A stretch of 64,000 nucleotides of DNA from Epiperipatus broadwayi (Eukaryota > Onychophora > Udeonychophora > Euonychophora > Peripatidae): positions 8,599,011-8,663,010 of the forward strand of contig JAQFVV010006221.1 in the NCBI GenBank assembly GCA_028023455.1, written 5' to 3'. The notes below the pieces were generated by a model. It was given only the letters and a program-made list of their open reading frames with translations, did no database searches and was not told where the DNA came from. The position numbers and the translations under genes were made by a program. Shown in pieces: positions 58,730 through 64,000 of this stretch (within the stretch, counting starts at the first letter, position 1; each line of letters starts with the position of its first letter).

Positions 58730-58802
58730 CTTTACAAGCAGTTGTCCCGGGTTAGCGGGTTCGCTTCCCGGCTGATGCTACGACACATGAGAAAAAAAAA
58801 AA
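58730..58802 (+). mobile_element. 5'-truncated tRNA-derived SINE
   Basis: It begins at GCGACAGCTGC, three codon-lengths or less from the start point of the copy at 15675, and continues through CTTTACAAGCAG, GGGTTAGCGGGTTCGCTTCC, GATGCTACGACACATGAG and a tail of about 11 A. ATTCCATAG before and ATCCCATAG after are a likely target duplication. Confidence 0.87.
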
Positions 58803-58804
58803 TC

Positions 58805-59110
58805 CCATAGTATAGAAATTAAAAACATTATTAACAACAGATTGCAATTTTATGGGTCCACATACTTTTATGTGGCCCAATTTTTATAAGAATATTTCAA
58901 GTATGAGTTTATGCTGACTTGAATAAAGAGTTGTAAATAAAAGAAATAGGTATGTTTTTATAGATGAAAAATATTATTTTTATATCTTTGAGATATAATT
59001 ATGGTATCTATGAAAAATGTGAAACACAGCTTCATAAATGATTTTTTATAATTTGTAAAGTTTCTCTTGCAACAAAAACTCTTATCAGACAAAAATCAAT
59101 ACTGCTTTAC
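58805..59110. other. AT-rich DNA, no gene seen
   Basis: Nothing is recognised. Confidence 0.45.
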
Positions 59111-59345
59111 ATTTTTTTTAAAAAAAAAAAAAAAAAAAATTATTTCTTAATCAATCCAAAAAAAAACACAAAAATAATTAATTTATTATTTTTAATTTAT
59201 TTTTTTTTTTTTTTTTTTTAAATAAAAATATATTTTTATAAAATTTATTAAATATATTTATAAAAACAAAAAAAGAATAAAAAATATTGTTAAAAAAAAA
59301 AATATAAATAAATAATTTTTTAAAATTATTTAATTATTATTTTTG
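59111..59345. repeat. A and T homopolymer tract
   Basis: Runs of about 20 A (59121-59139) and about 20 T (59199-59219), with almost no G or C across about 230 bases. Real low-complexity DNA or a poorly resolved stretch. Confidence 0.7.
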
Positions 59346-59349
59346 GTTT

Positions 59350-60100
59350 TTATTTCCCCAAATATCTTTATATTCTTTAAAAAGTTGACCGTTGCACTAT
59401 GGAGTTTTCTTATCCAGTGCTTACTCCTAACATCTATGAACAAAAAGAAAAACTAATAGATTTATTACTATTCTAAAGACATATTTGATATAAAATAATC
59501 AACAAGCATCACAACACAGACTGTTCAAATGCCATTATGGATATTCTATAAATGGCAAATACGTCTAGTAATGCTACTCCAAGATAATATGGAATTAATC
59601 AAAGATTAATTACTAGCTATTAAAATGAGCAGAAATATATTTTAATGGTTTTTGTTTGCAATTCAAGTAAAAAATTCCACCCAATCCTGTTTTAATAAAA
59701 ATAAAATAGGTCACAAAATTAAATATAGAATCTTATAAAATTATAACTTTGTAATCAAAACTTAATTATGGTATAATTTTTTTTTAATTATGGTGCAATT
59801 TTTTTCTTTTCCATACTCACATGCAAACAATCTAATGTGAACATAAATATAATTATTAAGTCATCTTAATACTTAAACAATAATGGCATCAATTTTCATT
59901 CAGTTTTATGTCACAATTGAGCTACCAATCAAATACACAAGTTTTATCACTACTATAAAGTGAAAATAGCTAATATAAGCTATAAGTTATGTTTAGTACA
60001 TTTAATACTGTTATTATGGAATCTGGAATTTATTAAATTCAAAGATAGATTTATTATAAAATTTTTTAAATGAATAAAAATGTAACAACTTTTTTTAAAA
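59350..60100. other. AT-rich DNA, no gene seen
   Basis: Nothing is recognised. Confidence 0.45.
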
Positions 60101-60117
60101 AACAAATCTGCTTCTTT

Positions 60118-60216
60118 GTCAAGCGTCGGTGGCCGAGTGATCAGCACAGCTGCCTTACAAGCAGTTGTCCCGAGTTTGTGGGTTCGCTTGCCAGCTGATG
60201 CTTTGACATATGAAAA
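60118..60216 (+). mobile_element. tRNA-derived SINE with 14-bp target duplication
   Basis: GTCAAGCGTCGGTGGCCGAG, GTGATCAGCACAGC, CTGCCTTACAAGCAG, GGGTTCGCTTGCCAG, GATGCTTTGACATATG and an A-rich tail. AAATCTGCTTCTTT flanks it exactly (60104-60117 and 60217-60230). Best full copy of the GTCAGCACAGC subfamily. Confidence 0.93.
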
Positions 60217-60234
60217 AAATCTGCTTCTTTCTTT

Positions 60235-61040
60235 AAAAAATATAACAAAAATAATAAAAAGATTTATTATTTAATAAATAAAAAAATTCACTGTATTTCC
60301 ATTTGCAAGAGAAAAAATGAAATTGTTTCCAATTACCTGAATCCCAATAAATTTAACAAGCAACATTTCCAACAAATATATAAACATAGAAAAAAAAATT
60401 GTATTGGACAAAAAATGATTAAAGAATATAAACTCAAGAAAATTAAATAGAATTTAATAAAAAAAATAAACGAGACAAGTGTGTATATCTAAAATCATTA
60501 TCATCCTCAAGCTTCCTAGATGATTGATAATATGTGGAAATAAGTAAAGGTGATCGATTTGATAGTAATTTATGCTTACAGTTCCATATAAATTATACTA
60601 TTTAAGACAGTCCAGATTAATACATTGAGTATCACAATATAAATACTATATCAATGACATTAAAAAAATATATGATCCCGTTTTCTCTTTCAATTACTTG
60701 TATTTACCAATTCACCATGTATTTGTCAATATATGTATCCTTTGTAATTCTAAAATTTAATTTGAATGATTATTAACATATCAGTCCAATTATTTACATG
60801 TAATTACTGATAACAAATTTAAATCATGGACCAATAATAATCAAATTGTTATAAGTTCAATATTAAGAAAAAAACAATGTGAAATAAGAAACTTTTTCTC
60901 ATTGGTTAATCATCTCCATTTTATTACTATTCATTATTGCTTAGTCTTTTACATGAAATGATTTGAATATCTTTATTCTATGAAATTCTTCATATATGTG
61001 TGTGTAAAGATAGAACTTGTAAAAATAAATAAGTTTTTTT
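60235..61040. other. AT-rich DNA, no gene seen
   Basis: Nothing is recognised. Confidence 0.45.
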
Positions 61041-61042
61041 AA

Positions 61043-61318
61043 TATTAAATGCTTTTATTTCTTGTGCACTAAAAATAATTGTTTCTCCAACCATAATTGG
61101 GATTTTTAGATTTAACTTGAAATAAAAGCATGGGGGGCGGGGTCCAGAAATTAATTAAGTCAATCACTTCTTATAAAAAAATAGGGATTAACTTAATTAA
61201 TTTCTGGATTCCCTCTCCTAATGCTTTTATTTTGACTTAAATCTAAAAAAACCAATTGTGGTTGAAGAAACAATTATTTTTTCTCTTTTTAGTGCACAAT
61301 AGATAAAAACATTCGATA
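61043..61318. mobile_element. palindromic MITE (about 275 bp)
   Basis: TTGTGCACTAAAAATAATTG, CAACCATAATTGGGATTTTT and CCAGAAATTAATTAAGT on the left are mirrored by ACTTAATTAATTTCTGG, AACCAATTGTGGTTG and TTTTTAGTGCACAA on the right. The centre is near 61180. Pairing weakens outward to 61043 and 61318. Single copy here. Confidence 0.8.
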
Positions 61319-61399
61319 TATATATATATAAAATTTCTCTATTATTTTTAACTTTTTAGTATTGCTACAATAAATAAAAATGTAAAACTATTATACTTT

Positions 61400-62345
61400 A
61401 AACTGACTTGACACCTACAGTTGATATATATATCCCTAGATATTTCTGTTATAAGTTAAAATGTATATCCCTTATGTATGCACTATATTTAGTATGTGTG
61501 CATATAAGTGATTAAAATATGAACTATTCTTTTAAGTGAAGTGTTTGGTATTTTTGCTTTTGATTGGAATTTTTTTTTATAAAATGCTTACTAAAACTAT
61601 ATTGTAAATGAACTTCACTTTTATATGTAATTTTACTTTAAAACAACTTCACACTTATAGAATATATATATATATTACTAGATATTTCTGCAATAAGTTA
61701 ATAGGTATTTTCTTTATATAAATGTCATATGTATGTATACTGAATTGTGTATGTATAACAAATCAGTAACTAACTTTTTTTGTATAAAATTAGTTTATAT
61801 TTTTTCATTTTATTTGAATTTTTTTAATAAAGTTTACCAAAACTATATTATAAACTTTCTTATTATTTAAGTGAAGCCTACAATTGGAATAAATAAATCA
61901 TGAGCATTACTTAAAATATTACATCTTCCCCCATTCCATATCTAAAAAACTAAGCAACCTATGTAAAATATTAATGGGTTCTATCACTTTCACAGAGATT
62001 TTTTTAAAAATGTACAAAATTTCAACCAAATATATTGAACTTAACATTATTAAATCTTGATTTTAAAATATTAAATTGAAAATTTAAAAAATGTCTATAC
62101 TGCCTTCTTGTCAAGTCTTACTTAAAACAAATGAAAGTTCTAAAAAAATGTTTAAATTTGAAATTACCAAATATTCATTATTTCCTCACTCTGTTTCATA
62201 TCTAAAAACTAGGTGACCTACTGAAAACATTAGTATCCCATATGGATTAACCTGGTATTAATTAGTAATATATTAAATTTCAAGCAATTCTATTAAATTT
62301 AAATTTATAAAACCTCAATTTTAAAATTTCTTTCTAATTTTAAAA
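61400..62345 (+). repeat. two decayed tandem duplications
   Basis: About 225 bp from CTGACTTGACACCTACAG through CTAGATATTTCTGTTATAAG to CTAAAACTATATTGTAAA (61400-61615) recurs at 61640-61860. A second pair starts at CCATATCTAAAAAACTAAGC (61937) and TCATATCTAAAAACTAGG (62197), spaced about 255 bases. Confidence 0.6.
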
Positions 62346-62835
62346 AGATCAAAAGTTTATAAACAAACTGATTTTCCAACTTCAATAAAAGCATTTAATA
62401 AAAAAATCAATACCATATAAAATTTTCATAGATTTGTCTGTGTGTATATATATAATGGTTGAACAAATATATTAATATTGCTTATATACTAAATAATAAC
62501 AATAATAAATATTGCACTTCACAAATAAATTAAATCAATAACCAACAAACACAGACTTCTATTTTAAAAATAGCCCATTGATTTTAATATGCAAACAAAA
62601 CATATGCTTTTCTTGTTTTCCTGAAGGTTTGTGATGATGGTGTTCTAATTGTATTTTTATATTGGACTATTTCCATCATCTAATATATATACTGAATGTC
62701 TTTAGAAAAATTTAACTTTATTTAAATATTCCAAATACATTCAACTGTTAATAATAGCACATCAAACAGGTTAGTATATGCACATTTTGAGAGGGATTAT
62801 TCTCCCCTCTTCGAGTGTTGCTGGCCTGATCAGTG
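62346..62835. other. AT-rich DNA, no gene seen
   Basis: Nothing is recognised. Confidence 0.45.
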
Positions 62836-62844
62836 ACAGTACTA

Positions 62845-62922
62845 GCATGGGATTTCAGACCTCAGTCCTTAGATTCTTGATTATTGAATTTTAAGGTAAT
62901 GCTCTAACCAACTGAGCCATGC
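62845..62922 (-). mobile_element. tRNA-like sequence, second SINE type or tRNA pseudogene
   Basis: On the minus strand, CATGGCTCAGTTGGTTAGAG at 62901-62920 is a very good A-box/D-arm, and GAGGTCTGAAATCCCATGC at 62845-62863 has the position and form of a T-arm/B-box with one damaged base. The anticodon arm between them is not foldable and the spacing is slightly long. It differs from the abundant SINE family of this window. Confidence 0.55.
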
Positions 62923-62944
62923 TCTTCTTCTTTATAAATATTGG

Positions 62945-63074
62945 TTATTATATGAACTATTGTAAAATAAATAACACTCCAATGTTTCAACTATATTCCT
63001 TGATAAAGACTATAAAAGAATATAGTCAAAGTGCTGGAGTGTTATTTATTTATTTTATAATAGTTCATATAATA
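62945..63074. mobile_element. palindromic MITE (about 130 bp)
   Basis: TTATTATATGAACTATTGTA, AAATAAATAACACTCCA and CTATATTCC are mirrored by GAATATAG, TGGAGTGTTATTTATTTATT and ATAGTTCATATAATAA. The centre is near 63010. Confidence 0.8.
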
Positions 63075-63190
63075 AAACAAAAATTATAATGAAGAGCATG
63101 TGTTTTATTTATATATTATAATTTATCATAAGTATAAAAATGCTTTACACTTAATTCAGTTTACTATTAAACTGCAATGCTTTTTACATG

Positions 63191-63248
<58 letters not shown>

Positions 63249-63660
63249 TTCACAATAATATAAAACATTTTTTCAATAACCCTCCCACTTATATAAATAA
63301 TTATAAGAAGTGACAGTTAATAATTTACTCTTTATGTGATCTTTTATATTCAGTTTTAAATTATGGTGTGCACTTTGCATTAATGCAAAAAAGGTAAATA
63401 TTCACTTTTAGAAAGCACTTGGGTTGGTTCACAATTTTTAGCTTTTATTCTTCCATATTTTTTATGACTACTTATTAAATGATGAAATTATTATATACCC
63501 TGATGAGTTTGCTGATCTCACTGAATAATAGAATTTCTAACAATGTTCTTCATAAAATCTGATATTAATATCTTCATTTTTTTTCTCTTAATGTAAAAAT
63601 AATATATATATATATATTATATTTAATGTTTCATGGTTATTTGGTATAAATGAAGTAATT
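63075..63660. other. AT-rich DNA with a dinucleotide tract
   Basis: Apart from the (AT)n tract nothing is recognised. Confidence 0.45.
63192..63247. repeat. (AT)n microsatellite, about 28 units
   Basis: Uninterrupted TA dinucleotides for about 56 bases. Confidence 0.97.
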
Positions 63661-63663
63661 TTT

Positions 63664-63745
63664 GGGTTACACCATGTATTATTTTTGATTGCTTCCCAAT
63701 GTTTTGATGAAATAGCATCATCAAAAATAATACATGGTATAACTC
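63664..63745. repeat. inverted repeat at the 5' junction of an RTE fragment
   Basis: Left 63664-63689 (GGGTTACACCATG onward) and right 63720-63745 (ATCAAAAATAATACATGG onward) are complementary at 24 of 26 positions, with about 30 bases between. LINE similarity begins at the right edge of this structure. Confidence 0.8.
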
Positions 63746-64000
63746 AAAGAAGTATGGTGAGATGCATGTTAGGAGTAACAAGAAGAGATCGAAAACACAA
63801 TATATGGATAAGAGAACAAACAGGTGTTATTGACCTCACTGAAAAAATTAAAAGACTGAAGTGGAGTTGGGCTGGACATATTTCTAGAAGAGATGATAAT
63901 AGATAGACAATTGAAATCTTAAACTGGATTCCAAGAGATTGTAAAAGACCCAGAAAGGGACCACATGTGAGATTGATAGATGAAATTAAAAAGTGTGCAT
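63741..64000 (+). pseudogene. RTE-like LINE C-terminal fragment, 5'-truncated, running off the window
   Basis: From about 63741 the sequence follows the copy at 3570-3820. The frame reads RSMVRCMLGVTRRDRKHNIW, then QTGVIDLTEKIKRLKWSW and AGHISRRDDNR before a TAG at the expected Trp codon (63904-63906). IPRDCKRPRKGPHV continues after it. This block is the region behind the reverse transcriptase in RTE-like elements. Here it reads better than in the 2.8-kb copy (intact CMLGVTRRDRK), so the two are separate insertions. The Met at 63685 lies in flanking DNA and is not a real start. Confidence 0.85.

Noticed and set aside
62845-62922. Functional tRNA gene on the minus strand
   Set aside because: The A-box is excellent, but the anticodon arm does not fold and the T-arm is damaged.

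Overview
The window is strongly AT-rich animal-type nuclear DNA with no intact gene that I can support. It holds no bacterial operons, rRNA, intact tRNA or CRISPR array, and the open frames are short and mostly chance products of AT-rich sequence. What can be recognised is a crowded, multi-age set of eukaryotic transposable elements: non-LTR retrotransposon fragments (RTE-like, plus two of a zinc-knuckle LINE type), two Penelope-like element (PLE) 3' fragments with GIY-YIG endonuclease remnants, a dead mariner transposase, a hAT-type non-autonomous element, several palindromic MITEs, and a tRNA-derived SINE family. This combination points to a metazoan. The phylum cannot be fixed from the sequence; the window reads as an intergenic or long-intron region.

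Layout. 0-4 kb: the 3' end of a LINE with poly(A) signal and tail, a dispersed AT-rich repeat interrupted by a foldback element, and the longest RTE-type reverse-transcriptase remnant (about 2.77-3.91 kb, + strand). 4-12 kb: MITE families (a family with ends beginning ACATCACATGA, a 187-bp palindrome at 7.5 kb, palindromes at 11.1 and 11.5 kb) and a monomer of the foldback family at 8.5 kb. 13-24 kb: foldback-family copies, SINEs, a hAT element with an 8-bp target-site duplication (18.5 kb), an unexplained GC-richer block (21.2-21.6 kb), a C-rich low-complexity tract and a minisatellite (21.9-22.55 kb). 25-28 kb: two large foldback elements flanked by 12-13 bp target duplications. 28-37 kb: SINEs, a LINE C-terminal fragment, and a tandem-type repeat of about 350 bp present in inverted orientation at 33 and 37 kb. 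38-48 kb: another MITE copy, a GC-richer block with a perfect CTCF-consensus match (40.3 kb), nested direct repeats (41.4-41.9 kb), an RTE endonuclease remnant (43.5-44.0 kb, - strand), a PLE fragment (46 kb) and an RTE reverse-transcriptase remnant (46.8-47.9 kb, - strand). 48-53 kb: a degenerate minisatellite, a PLE GIY-YIG fragment, a perfect 36-bp inverted repeat enclosing this block, and the mariner remnant. 54-64 kb: decayed tandem arrays, an unexplained open frame (55.1-55.3 kb), SINEs, palindromes, an (AT)n tract and a 5'-truncated RTE fragment running off the right edge.

The most unusual feature is the foldback family. It occurs as monomers of about 380 bp and as inverted dimers. Three dimers can be bounded, and all three are flanked by 12-13 bp duplications of retroposon length rather than the short duplications typical of cut-and-paste DNA transposons. 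Several outer ends resemble a tRNA T-arm (GTTCGAATCCC). I do not recognise this as a described family.
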